A DNA stretch of 20,981 bases, taken from positions 1-20,981 of the forward strand of contig NZ_SMMD01000932.1 in NCBI RefSeq assembly GCF_009711475.1, written 5' to 3'. Below the pieces are notes generated by a model. That model had not been told where the DNA came from. It searched no databases and saw only the letters and a program-made list of their open reading frames with translations. Position numbers and translations under genes: made by a program. Within the stretch, counting starts at the first letter, position 1. Every line of letters begins with the position of its first letter. Source of the stretch: Fulvivirga aurantia. Its GTDB lineage: Bacteria > Bacteroidota > Bacteroidia > Cytophagales > Cyclobacteriaceae. Shown here one piece after another: positions 8,027-15,757 of the stretch.

Positions 8027-8042
8027 TTTAGATTAGTCTAAA
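8027..8042. promoter_or_regulatory. DtxR/MntR-like operator palindrome in the divergent spacer
   Basis: TTTAGA-TTAG-TCTAAA is a 16-base inverted repeat with 7 of 8 symmetric pairs matching. It sits 7 bases before the ATG at 8050 of the MntR-like gene and 53 bases upstream of the di-haem gene start. The TTAG...CTAA core resembles established DtxR/IdeR and MntR-class operators. The location between the regulator and the operon it diverges from supports autoregulation and control of the di-haem operon. Binding itself is inferred. Confidence 0.5.
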
Positions 8043-8592
8043 TTTATCAATGATATCAACTATAGTCGAGAATTACGTCAAGGCACTCTTCTTTCTTGAA
8101 GAAACTGCGACCTCTGTCACGGTGAGTGCTGTAGCCGAAATAATGCAGAAGTCCTGCTTCGGCTTCAGACATGCTCAGGCGGCTCTATGAAAAAGAGGTT
8201 TGATAGAGGATAAGAACAATATTACTTTAACCGATCAAGGGAGTTTTCTGGCAAAACAAATCATACGAAAACATCGGCTCTGGGAGACCTTTCTCGTAGA
8301 AACACTGAACTTTAAATGGGATGAAGTACATACTATTGCTGAGCAACTAGAGCATGTTCAATCATCTTTACTCATAGAAAGACTGGAGCGCTTTCTTGAG
8401 TATCCTGAGACAGATCCGCCTGGCGATCCCATTCCAGATAAAGACGGTAATTTTCCAAACCTGAGTATTATACCGCTTTCCGAAGCAGAACCTGGCAAAA
8501 AATATGTTTTCCGAAGTGTGGCTACAGATGATAAAGGCTTTTTAAATCATTTGGACAATAAGGGGTTACAACTTGGTCAGAGGTGGGTAATT

Positions 8593-8630
8593 ATAGAAAA
8601 GGAGGAGTTTGACGGGTCCGTCAAACTCCT
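8593..8630 (-). terminator. Strong hairpin plus U-rich tail inside the regulator gene, likely terminator of the minus-strand copper run
   Basis: On the minus strand, perfect 13-base arms (AGGAGTTTGACGG / CCGTCAAACTCCT at 8603-8630) with a very short centre form a stem of about 12 pairs with a GACC loop. It is followed by CCTTTTCTATAA (8602-8591). This lies about 80 bases past the end of the HMA chaperone gene, the last gene of the minus-strand run. On the plus strand no U-run follows. The DNA also encodes the EEFDGSVKLL part of the regulator, so it is a two-purpose stretch. Confidence 0.5.
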
Positions 8631-8684
8631 GGTAGATGATAAAAATGAAGTTTATTTGAGCGAAAGAGTCGCTAAGAACCTGAA

Positions 8685-8702
8685 TGTTCGCTTAAGTGAA
8701 CA
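8685..8702. terminator. Possible weak bidirectional hairpin at the convergent gene ends
   Basis: TGTTCGCTTAAGTGAACA is an 18-base palindrome with one G/T mismatch (a wobble pair in RNA). It spans the last codons of the MntR-like gene, ending 4 bases before its stop and 9 bases before the end of the convergent HMA gene. No clear U-run follows on either strand, so termination is uncertain; it may be an ordinary coding coincidence. Confidence 0.25.
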
Positions 8703-8710
8703 TAAATAAA

Positions 8711-8920
8711 TCATATAACCTCAGCATTAAAACCGGCTTGCTGAACTGTTTTCTTTACTTCTTCCGCATTGAGGCTCGAAGTTTCAACGGTGAGCACACG
8801 GTTTTCACTTTCAAGATTAACCTCCCATTTTTGAATGTCCTTTTCCTCGTTCAGGATGGGCGTCACTTTAGAGAGACATCCACTGCAATTAATGTTCGTT
8901 TTGAATTTTAAAGTATTCAT
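8711..8920 (-). CDS. HMA-domain copper chaperone (CopZ-like)
   Basis: This is a 69-residue single-domain protein with the ferredoxin-like heavy-metal-associated fold. The metal site is NINCSGC, with C12 and C15 in the CxxC arrangement, in the usual position after the first strand. The usual GMTC lead is replaced by NINC. It would bind Cu(I) in the cytoplasm and hand it to the CopA ATPase encoded 34 bases upstream, whose N-terminal HMA domain is a natural partner. It ends 1 base from the convergent MntR-like gene. It is the last gene of the minus-strand copper run. The assignment is firm as an HMA protein; copper rather than another soft metal follows from the neighbours. Confidence 0.88.
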   Translation of the reverse strand: MNTLKFKTNINCSGCLSKVTPILNEEKDIQKWEVNLESENRVLTVETSSLNAEEVKKTVQQAGFNAEVI

Positions 8921-8954
8921 TGTAAGTCTATTTTAAAGTTTGAAAATTTGATTT

Positions 8955-11198
8955 TTAAATCTTAGTTGTTTTCAGTCGCAAACTATTGGCCACCACCGAT
9001 ACCGAACTGAAGGCCATGGCTGCTCCTGCAACCATTGGGTCTAAAAGAAACCCGTTCAGTGGGTAAAGCACCCCTGCCGCGATCGGAATACCAATTACGT
9101 TGTAAATAAATGCCCAGAAGAGGTTCTGGCGGATGCCCTTCACCGTTCTGGTAGAGAGCTTGAGAGCTTTGGGAATAGACTCCAAATCGGACGTGATCAG
9201 AGTCATCTTGGCCACATCCATCGCAATGTCTGAGCCGTGTCCCATAGCAATACTTACATCAGCCTGGGCCAGAGCGTGGCTATCGTTAATACCATCACCT
9301 ACCATGGCCACTACTTTTCCTTTAGCTTGCAGTTCTTTTACGAAATCAGCTTTTTCAGACGGTAATACCTCACCTTTAAAATCGGTCAATCCTACCTCTT
9401 TGGCCACTGCCTTCGCAGTTTGGTTGTTATCACCAGTGAGCATGTACACCTCTACCCCTTTTTTCTTTAATTTTTCAATGGCTGATTTAGAAGTAGCTTT
9501 GATCTTATCGGCTATAGCTAACACAGCCAGCACTTCTTTATCATCAGAAAAGTAAACCACTGTTTTAGCTTCTTCCTGCCACTTTGCTGCTTTTTGTTGA
9601 ATATCTTGAGGGATGTTTACCCGGTTTTCAGCCATCAATTTGGCGTTTCCGATGAAATAATATCTCCCTGAAGTATCGGCTGCTTTTACCCCTTTACCGG
9701 TGATGCTGTCAAAGCCTTTCAATTCTTCCGATTGCACTCCCTCTTCTTTCAGCTTTTTTACAACCGCATCGGCTAATGGATGCTCCGATTGGTTTTCAAG
9801 GGCGAGCAGCACCCCGGCATGGTAATCTTCATGGGCTTTATCCGACCAAAAGAGATTAGTAACCGTAGGCTTACCTTCTGTGATCGTACCTGTTTTGTCT
9901 AACACAACCGCATTTACTTTATGACCTAACTCAAGACTTTCGGCATCTTTGATCAGAATGTTATTTTCTGCTCCTTTACCCACACCTACCATGATGGCCG
10001 TAGGGGTGGCAAGGCCCAATGCACAGGGACAAGCGATTACTAATACAGCAACCGAGGTAAGTAATGCATGTGTAAAGGCATCATCTCCACCTACAAACAT
10101 CCATACCATGAAAGTGACGATAGAAATGGCCATCACCACCGGTACGAATATTCCGGCAATTTTATCAACCAGTTTCTGAACCGGGGCCTTGCTGCCTTGA
10201 GCTTCCTGCACCATTTTGATGATTTGTGAGAGTAGCGTTTCCCCGCCTACTTTCTCGGCCTCAAACTGAAAGCTACCTTTTTGGTTGACTGTACCGGCAA
10301 ATACTTTTTCGCCTTTGGTCTTGGACACAGGTACCGGTTCCCCGGTGATCATACTTTCATCCACATTGGAACTGCCGGACAGTACTGTCCCGTCTACCGG
10401 TATTTTCTCTCCGGGGCGCACCACAATGGTGTAGCCCTTTTGCACCGAGGTAATCGGAACCTCCTGTTCTACTCCATCAATGATGGCTTTCAGGGTTTTG
10501 GGTTGCAAACCCATTAGTTTTTTGATGGCCGATGAGGTATTAGACTTAGCTTTTTCTTCCAGCAACTTACCTAAAGAAATGAAGGTGATGATCACGGTGG
10601 CTGCCTCGTAGTATACATGCGGGTGAATACCCCGGTTATGCCAGAACTCTGGAAACAGGGTATTGAACAAACTGAAAATAAAAGCGATTCCGGTGCTAAG
10701 TGCAACCAATGTGTCCATATTGGCTTTGCCGTGTTTGGCCTGTTTAAAAGCATTGATGAAAAAGCTCCGGCCAAACCAAAACAATACGGGAATAGTAAAA
10801 GCCAATGAAATCCATCGCCCCGGCATCCAGTCCATGTAAAACATACCTAGAATAAAGACCGGCAGTGTAAGGATAGCCGACCAGATAGAACGGTTCCGCA
10901 CGTCCAGGTAATGCTGACGCTGCATTTCCTCCTGAGCCTGGGAAGGGTCTTCCGCATCGATGATGAGGTCATAGCCTACACTTCGCAATGCGTTTTGCAG
11001 ATCACCGGAAGTGACAGAAGGATCGTATTCCACCATAACCGAGTTGGAAGCGAAATTTACACTGGCATTCGTTACCCCTTCAGTATGGGATAAAACAGAT
11101 TCTACACTGGAAGCGCAGGCGGCACAGGTCATCCCGGTAACCGGGAATGATTCCTTTTTTGTGCTTTTTTTGGGTGCAACGATTGTATTCATAGTCAT
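8955..11198 (-). CDS. copA: CopA-type Cu(I)-exporting P1B-1 ATPase
   Basis: This is a 747-residue inner-membrane pump for cytoplasmic Cu(I). It has one N-terminal HMA domain with GMTCAAC (C25, C28). Eight predicted TM helices include the P1B-1 metal site C390-P391-C392 ([10 protein letters not shown]) in TM6, a YN pair in FIYNVIGIP (TM7) and an M-x2-SS in [10 protein letters not shown] (TM8). Catalytic parts are TGEPVP (actuator), D434 in DKTGT (phosphorylation) and SEHPLADAV (nucleotide-binding HP). The hinge reads [14 protein letters not shown], where the usual AP is SH. The ATG at 11198 or 11192 gives an identical domain layout. It follows the HMA-AraC gene by 81 bases, the largest gap in the run, so it may have its own promoter there. 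The HMA chaperone follows it. Confidence 0.96.
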   Translation of the reverse strand: MTMNTIVAPKKSTKKESFPVTGMTCAACASSVESVLSHTEGVTNASVNFASNSVMVEYDPSVTSGDLQNALRSVGYDLIIDAEDPSQAQEEMQRQHYLDVRNRSIWSAILTLPVFILGMFYMDWMPGRWISLAFTIPVLFWFGRSFFINAFKQAKHGKANMDTLVALSTGIAFIFSLFNTLFPEFWHNRGIHPHVYYEAATVIITFISLGKLLEEKAKSNTSSAIKKLMGLQPKTLKAIIDGVEQEVPITSVQKGYTIVVRPGEKIPVDGTVLSGSSNVDESMITGEPVPVSKTKGEKVFAGTVNQKGSFQFEAEKVGGETLLSQIIKMVQEAQGSKAPVQKLVDKIAGIFVPVVMAISIVTFMVWMFVGGDDAFTHALLTSVAVLVIACPCALGLATPTAIMVGVGKGAENNILIKDAESLELGHKVNAVVLDKTGTITEGKPTVTNLFWSDKAHEDYHAGVLLALENQSEHPLADAVVKKLKEEGVQSEELKGFDSITGKGVKAADTSGRYYFIGNAKLMAENRVNIPQDIQQKAAKWQEEAKTVVYFSDDKEVLAVLAIADKIKATSKSAIEKLKKKGVEVYMLTGDNNQTAKAVAKEVGLTDFKGEVLPSEKADFVKELQAKGKVVAMVGDGINDSHALAQADVSIAMGHGSDIAMDVAKMTLITSDLESIPKALKLSTRTVKGIRQNLFWAFIYNVIGIPIAAGVLYPLNGFLLDPMVAGAAMAFSSVSVVANSLRLKTTKI

Positions 11199-11250
11199 GA
11201 AATTCTTTATGATACAAAGGTCGCAGGTGCTACATTGGAAAGCGTTATGG

Positions 11251-11279
11251 AATTTTGCGGTTCCTATTCAAAATTTTGC
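11251..11279 (-). promoter_or_regulatory. 21-base-period direct repeat upstream of copA
   Basis: GCAAAATT occurs twice on the minus strand, at 11279-11272 and 11258-11251, exactly 21 bases apart (about two helical turns). It lies just after the HMA-AraC stop codon and 53-81 bases before the copA start. AraC-family proteins often bind direct repeats with about this spacing. That these are sites for the adjacent regulator is inference; the 8-mer is AT-rich and GCAAAATT also occurs elsewhere in the window (7993-8000). Confidence 0.35.
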
Positions 11280-11849
11280 CTAAAGACTATCCAAACGCCT
11301 ATGACCGGGCTGATGTCTATTTTTAAATTCCGTAGGTGTCATTCCGGTTTCCTTTTTGAATTGGGTGGAAAGGTAGGCAGCACTGCTGTAATCCATTTGA
11401 AAGGCGATTTCCGACAAAGACAGTTCATCGTAAAAGAGCAGCTCCTTCACCTTTTCAATTTTCTGACGGGCAATGTACTTTTCAATCGTGATACCTTCCA
11501 CCGATGAAAAAAGGCGGCTTAGGTACGAGTATTCGTGATGAAGTTTGTCGGCCAGGAAAGTGGAAAAGTTTTCTTTCAAAGGCTCTTTGCTGTGATGGAT
11601 CTGCTCTACGATCAGGGTTTTTATCCGGGAAATGAGGCTGGATCGCCCCGGTTCCAGTAGTTCAAAATCCAGATCTTTTAGACGATCGCTGAGTTCCTTT
11701 CTCTTATCGGCATTCAATTCGTGAGTGATCGTAACCTTCCCTAGTGCAACCTCTTCAGCTTCAATATTCAAGTCATGAAGGATGTCCTGTACGGCCAGGA
11801 TACATCGCTGGCACACCATGTTTTTGATATGGATTTTGTTTTCGTTCAT
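11280..11849 (-). CDS. HMA-AraC one-component copper-responsive regulator (putative)
   Basis: This is a 189-residue cytoplasmic transcription factor. Residues 1-70 form an HMA-like domain with KNMVCQRC (C13, C16), the probable Cu(I) site. After a linker, residues about 85-185 are an AraC-type double helix-turn-helix (YLSRLFSSVEG, then LSLSEIAFQMDYSSAAYLSTQFKKETGMTP). Proteins of this design are recurrent next to copA in Bacteroidota. I infer it takes the place of CueR or CsoR, neither of which is in the window. It lies between the CopB and CopA ATPase genes (33 bases after the CopB stop), on the same strand, so it is probably transcribed with them. The 21-base-period repeat just downstream of its own gene, before copA, is a candidate target. 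Whether it activates or represses cannot be read from the sequence. Confidence 0.85.
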   Translation of the reverse strand: MNENKIHIKNMVCQRCILAVQDILHDLNIEAEEVALGKVTITHELNADKRKELSDRLKDLDFELLEPGRSSLISRIKTLIVEQIHHSKEPLKENFSTFLADKLHHEYSYLSRLFSSVEGITIEKYIARQKIEKVKELLFYDELSLSEIAFQMDYSSAAYLSTQFKKETGMTPTEFKNRHQPGHRRLDSL

Positions 11850-11882
11850 TGTGCTATCGCTGTTAATTCATGATTAATCTAA

Positions 11883-13931
11883 TTACCTGATTTTTAATCT
11901 AAGCAGTTGCGCATTAGCCGCACAGATGATAGTACTCAGGCTCATCAAAGCAGCACCTACAGCCGGATTGATCATGATGCCTTGGGAATAGAGCACTCCG
12001 GCCGCCAATGGTATAGCCACCACGTTATAGCCAGTAGCCCAGACCAGGTTTTGTACCATTTTCTTGTAAGTAGCCCGGCCAAATAAGATCAGGCGACTGA
12101 TATCTTCCGGGCTGCTTTCGGTCAGGATAATATCGGCTGTTTCGGCCGCTACATCAGTGCCAGAACCTACGGCAATGCCGATATCGGCTTTAGCCAGTGC
12201 AGGGGCATCATTTACACCATCACCAGTCATCGCTACGTACTCCCCTTTTGACTGCAGTTCTTCAATCAATTCCGATTTTTGATGTGGCAGTACCTGGCTA
12301 TAGTAACCGTCCAGCTCCAGTTCATCGGCTACTGCTTTAGCCGTTTGCTCATTATCCCCGGTGGCCATCAGTACCTTGATCCCTTTTTCTTTAAGTGTTT
12401 TGATTGCCCCCTTACTTTCTTTCCTGATCTGATCGGCCAGGGCAATAAACCCAATTAGCTTTCCTTCCTCTAGGACAAAAACAACCGTTTCAGCTTTATC
12501 GGAATTAGTGCCTTCAGGCAAGTCTATTCCTTCCTCTTTTAAATAACCTGGACTGACGATCTGGTAAGTCGCACCATCCACCCTGGCGCTTACACCTTTT
12601 CCTTTAGTAGCACTAAAGTCTGAGGCAGAGGGCAACTTCAATTCACGGTTTTTGGCTTCTTTTACAATACCCCGGGCGATAGGATGCTCCGAGCTTTGTT
12701 CAATGGCAGCCGCAGTAGCCAGCAGCTCGTCTTCGGACCGGCCGTCCAGGACTTCAACTCTGTTTACCCCAAAATTCCCTTCAGTAAGTGTTCCGGTCTT
12801 ATCAAACACAATAGCGGATATCTTGCGACTGTTTTCAAAGGCTGTCCGGTTGCGGATCAGCAGCCCGTTTTTGGCTGATAAAGCGGTTGATATAGCGACC
12901 ACCAGCGGTACTGCCAGACCCAGTGCGTGCGGACAGGTAATGATCATAACAGTCACCATACGCTCCAAGGCAAAATCAGTACCCTGTGCGCTGAAAAACG
13001 CCCATGCAATGAATGTTACAACTCCTACTCCAAGTGCAATGTAAGCTAGCCAACCAGCCGCCCTGTTGGCCAGGTTTTGAGTTTTGGACTTGGTCTGCTG
13101 GGCTTCCTCCACCAGCCGGATGACTTTGTTGAGGTAGCTGTCTTCCCCGGAAGATTTTACTTCCACCTTCAGACTTCCATCTCCATTGATCGCCCCGCCA
13201 ATCACTTCATCGCCTTGGGATTTTTGCACAGGTTTGCTTTCTCCGGTAAGGGCACTTTCGTTTAAGTCACTATCGCCTTCCACAATCTTGCCATCGGCAG
13301 GTACTTTCTCTCCAGGCTTGATCAGGATGATATCACCCTTCTTTAGCTCGCTGATCTTAACTTCATGAATGTCATCGCCTTCAACTTTATGTGCTTCTGA
13401 AGGCATCAATTCGGCTAGTTTTTCCAGAGCTTTGGACGCCCCCATCACCGAGCGCATCTCCAGCCAATGACCGAGCAGCATAATATCAATCAGGGTCACC
13501 AGTTCCCAGTAAAAAACTTTTCCTTCCAGCCCAAAAACCACCGCAGTGCTGTACGCCCAGGCCACAGTAATAGCAATGGCAATCAGGGTCATCATACCTG
13601 GGCCACCTTCCGAAAGCTCGTCTTTAAGCCCTTTGAGAAAAGGCCAGCCCCCGTAGAAAAATATGAAGGTAGCCAGACCGGCCGCCACATAGCCCATACC
13701 CAGAAAGCTGAACTCAACGCCAAAAAAGTTCTGGATCATTTCCGAAAATGCCAGTACCGGAATAGAAAGCGCGGTATTGATGTAAAAGCGCTTTTTAAAG
13801 TCTTCAATCATGTGGGCATGGTGGTCGTGATGATCATGCGAACCCTGATGATGATCCGAAGCATGTCCTTTATGGTCGTGACCACCCTCATGCTCGTGAT
13901 GGCCGTTGTGATGATGTTCGTGGTTTTTCAT
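11883..13931 (-). CDS. copB: CopB-type P1B-3 copper-translocating ATPase with His-rich N-terminus
   Basis: This is a 682-residue inner-membrane P-type ATPase. The first 40 residues contain 18 His (HEHHHNGHHEHEGGHDHKGH is part of it), a likely cytoplasmic metal-binding tail; there is no HMA domain. The TM6 motif is C333-P334-H335 (CPHALGLAVP), the P1B-3 signature associated with Cu(II)/Cu(I) transport. TGESKPV, D377 in DKTGT, SEHPIARGI and GDGVNDAPALAKADIGIAVG complete the catalytic set. After GDGVND it has the ordinary APALA hinge, unlike the copA gene. The direction is presumed to be export, as for characterised CopB proteins. It follows the permease by 3 bases and precedes the HMA-AraC gene, so the two ATPases flank the regulator. 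Confidence 0.95.
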   Translation of the reverse strand: MKNHEHHHNGHHEHEGGHDHKGHASDHHQGSHDHHDHHAHMIEDFKKRFYINTALSIPVLAFSEMIQNFFGVEFSFLGMGYVAAGLATFIFFYGGWPFLKGLKDELSEGGPGMMTLIAIAITVAWAYSTAVVFGLEGKVFYWELVTLIDIMLLGHWLEMRSVMGASKALEKLAELMPSEAHKVEGDDIHEVKISELKKGDIILIKPGEKVPADGKIVEGDSDLNESALTGESKPVQKSQGDEVIGGAINGDGSLKVEVKSSGEDSYLNKVIRLVEEAQQTKSKTQNLANRAAGWLAYIALGVGVVTFIAWAFFSAQGTDFALERMVTVMIITCPHALGLAVPLVVAISTALSAKNGLLIRNRTAFENSRKISAIVFDKTGTLTEGNFGVNRVEVLDGRSEDELLATAAAIEQSSEHPIARGIVKEAKNRELKLPSASDFSATKGKGVSARVDGATYQIVSPGYLKEEGIDLPEGTNSDKAETVVFVLEEGKLIGFIALADQIRKESKGAIKTLKEKGIKVLMATGDNEQTAKAVADELELDGYYSQVLPHQKSELIEELQSKGEYVAMTGDGVNDAPALAKADIGIAVGSGTDVAAETADIILTESSPEDISRLILFGRATYKKMVQNLVWATGYNVVAIPLAAGVLYSQGIMINPAVGAALMSLSTIICAANAQLLRLKIR

Positions 13932-13934
13932 GGT

Positions 13935-15155
13935 TTATAGAATGATTAGTTTGACAATAATTCCGCCAGCAAGCCATACGTAACATACAAAGGCCAGCCA
14001 TTTGAGCGTCTTCTCCAATATCGGGCTTTTGGGTGCCATTTCTTTGTGATGCATTACGTCTTTCCCTTTGAAAAAACCCAAATAAATTAGGATTCCAGAA
14101 ACGATCAGAAAAGCTATGTTGAGAAAGAAGGTATAGTCAATCTTGAAATGATCGCTCTCCGTAATGCTCTTGCCCGAGCTATCAGGTAATAAATCAAAGA
14201 GACTAAAGCCGTAATGCAGCAGCAAAGAAGTACCGATCAGCGAGGTAAACAACAGAAAGAGGATAAACAGCGACATCTTCCAACCATAATATTTGGCATT
14301 GATTCTCAACACTGGAAATACCACCAAATCACTGAAAATAAAGGCCATCACCCCGGCAAAGCTGACACCCTTACCAAAAAGCAAGGCCGCAAGTGGGATA
14401 TTGCCCATGGATCCGATGAAAGTGAGAAATGCCGCTACCGGCCCCACAATTACATGCTCGAGCAAGGTGAAAAAACCAAATGAATCTTGTCCTTCTCCGG
14501 TATTGATGAAAAGGGTCTGAAAAAAGCTATCGGGCACAAAAGCAGATACGATCCCGGCAATGGTAAACCCCACTGTCACATCCTTCCAGACCATTTTCCA
14601 CTCCATGGCATACTGCTTGCCTACCTTAGCCCAGCTTTCAGAGGATTTGATTTTCTTCTTAATAGAAGAAGTACCCTCCTCCTCATCTTGCTTTTGATCC
14701 AGGTTCTTTCGGGCCTTTTCTATGAGTTTTTTAGGGTTAATCAATCGGATCAGCAGCCAGCTACAAAGGATCAGCAAAATGCCACCCACATATTCACCTA
14801 CCACGAACTGCCAGCCCAGGAAAATGGATATGATAATCCCCAGTTCCACCACGAGGTTGGTAGAGGCAAGCATAAAAGCAATGGAAGAGGCGAAGCTGGC
14901 TCCTTTTTGAAATAGGGATTTGGAAGTAGCCAAAGCTGAGAAACTACAAGAACTGCTGATAAAACCGAAAAAGGTGCCGAGAAACATGCTCTTGCCCCCG
15001 GCATCCCCCATGGTTTGCTGCATGCGCTTCTCTGTCACAAATATTTGGATCAGGGAACTGACAGCATATCCCAGAATAAATGCCCACAAGGCCATCCAGA
15101 AAAATCCAGTACTGGTGTAGGCTGCCTCACCCCATTGTTTTAAAAAGTCGGTCAT
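13935..15155 (-). CDS. Permease of the UPF0718/ArsP-like (DUF318) family
   Basis: This is a 406-residue integral membrane protein with about eight to ten predicted helices. A short N-terminal stretch precedes the first helices. The diagnostic SSSCSFSALATSKSLF, around residues 66-82, matches the conserved SCS motif of the predicted permease family (PF03773-like). A charged cytoplasmic loop (EKARKNLDQKQDEEEG) at about 150-170 splits it into two halves, and a similar GSMGNIPLAALLF motif is in the second. The substrate is not known: members have been linked to organoarsenicals and to metal genes. Being 3 bases from the CopB gene points to a role in the same metal response, perhaps moving a metal complex or a protecting thiol across the inner membrane (inference). 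Confidence 0.8.
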   Translation of the reverse strand: MTDFLKQWGEAAYTSTGFFWMALWAFILGYAVSSLIQIFVTEKRMQQTMGDAGGKSMFLGTFFGFISSSCSFSALATSKSLFQKGASFASSIAFMLASTNLVVELGIIISIFLGWQFVVGEYVGGILLILCSWLLIRLINPKKLIEKARKNLDQKQDEEEGTSSIKKKIKSSESWAKVGKQYAMEWKMVWKDVTVGFTIAGIVSAFVPDSFFQTLFINTGEGQDSFGFFTLLEHVIVGPVAAFLTFIGSMGNIPLAALLFGKGVSFAGVMAFIFSDLVVFPVLRINAKYYGWKMSLFILFLLFTSLIGTSLLLHYGFSLFDLLPDSSGKSITESDHFKIDYTFFLNIAFLIVSGILIYLGFFKGKDVMHHKEMAPKSPILEKTLKWLAFVCYVWLAGGIIVKLIIL

Positions 15156-15165
15156 AATTATTTTC

Positions 15166-15753
15166 TTAAGCGTTCTGGATAGTAAAAGAAACTCTTACAT
15201 CATCCCATGAAATGACAACCGCTCCTGTATTGTCATCTTCCGCAATTACTTCATAGGTCAGTGATTCAACAGGTTCTTCTAATATTTTAGGAGTCACGGT
15301 GAGCCTAACTAGGTCCTCATCTTCATTATATTCATCAACCAGATGTTGATCCCAATTCTTGTTGATAATGACCGTCCATTCATTCTCTCCCGGTATCGTA
15401 AAAAGTGCATATTTTCCTTCTGGGATTTTCACTCCACCAATTTCCACATCTTTGGAAAAGCGGATAGATGTAGCATTATGCGCTCCTGTAACCCATACTT
15501 CTCCATAGGCAACAAGTCCGCCAAATATTTGCCGACCTCTCTTGCTAGGCGAATGATATTCAATGTGAACATGATTCTTACCCACATTTGCCATCGCTGT
15601 TTGCATGGGACTTTTTGACTTGGGTTGTTCTTTACTTTCAGCCATGTGAGTGGAATGATCCATTTCGTCTGCTTTCTCATCTGTTTGCTTTTCGCCAGAA
15701 GTAGAACAAGCGGTGAGTACCATGGCAAGTATGATGGCATAGATGTATTTCAT
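15166..15753 (-). CDS. DUF2911-domain lipoprotein
   Basis: This is a 195-residue exported protein with a lipobox LTAC at about residue 16 and a linker holding HSTHM and a few Met. The DUF2911 domain (about 45-190) is marked by SPSKRGRQIFGGLVAYGEVW, then TGAHNATSIRFSKDV and GKYALFTIPGENEWTVI. DUF2911 has no established activity. It sits 10 bases after the permease start in the run, and 4 bases before the PepSY gene stop. A periplasmic or outer-membrane-anchored metal-buffering role is guessed from the neighbours and the Met/His-bearing linker. The start was chosen for the signal peptide MKYIYAIILAMVLTAC. Confidence 0.82.
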   Translation of the reverse strand: MKYIYAIILAMVLTACSTSGEKQTDEKADEMDHSTHMAESKEQPKSKSPMQTAMANVGKNHVHIEYHSPSKRGRQIFGGLVAYGEVWVTGAHNATSIRFSKDVEIGGVKIPEGKYALFTIPGENEWTVIINKNWDQHLVDEYNEDEDLVRLTVTPKILEEPVESLTYEVIAEDDNTGAVVISWDDVRVSFTIQNA

Positions 15754-15757
15754 AGCT

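Larger units (their letters stand above)
8050..8709 (+). pseudogene. mntR: DtxR/MntR-family metal-dependent transcriptional repressor, disrupted by two indels in the DNA-binding domain
   Basis: The parts of an iron/manganese-type repressor are present but out of frame. Frame A from ATG 8050 encodes an N-terminal winged-helix start (MISTIVENYVKALFFLEE...) to AEIMQ near 8148, then soon meets TGA at 8188. The expected recognition-helix segment SPASASDMLRRLYEK is encoded in frame +2 from 8150 to 8194. From GGT at 8197 (GLIEDKNN) frame A resumes and runs to the TAA at 8707. This second half holds the dimerisation and metal-site segment (KHRLWETFLVETL, HTIAEQLEHV), then GDPIPDKDGN and a FeoA/SH3-like domain to about residue 215. 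Restoring about two bases near 8149 and removing two near 8195 gives a normal-length MntR of about 219 residues. It could be a real pseudogene or an assembly error; the sequence cannot decide. It lies convergent with the HMA chaperone gene, 1 base apart, and divergent from the di-haem operon. Confidence 0.8.

Noticed and set aside
7974..8049. Well-formed promoter elements for the di-haem gene or the MntR-like gene
   Set aside because: A minus-strand TAATTTTG (8003-7996 approx.) matches the -7 pattern, but no -33 TTTG lies at the normal spacing, so I did not call it.
13800..13931. Tandem-looking CAT/CAC-rich DNA as a repeat element
   Set aside because: It is the coding sequence of the His-rich tail of the CopB ATPase.
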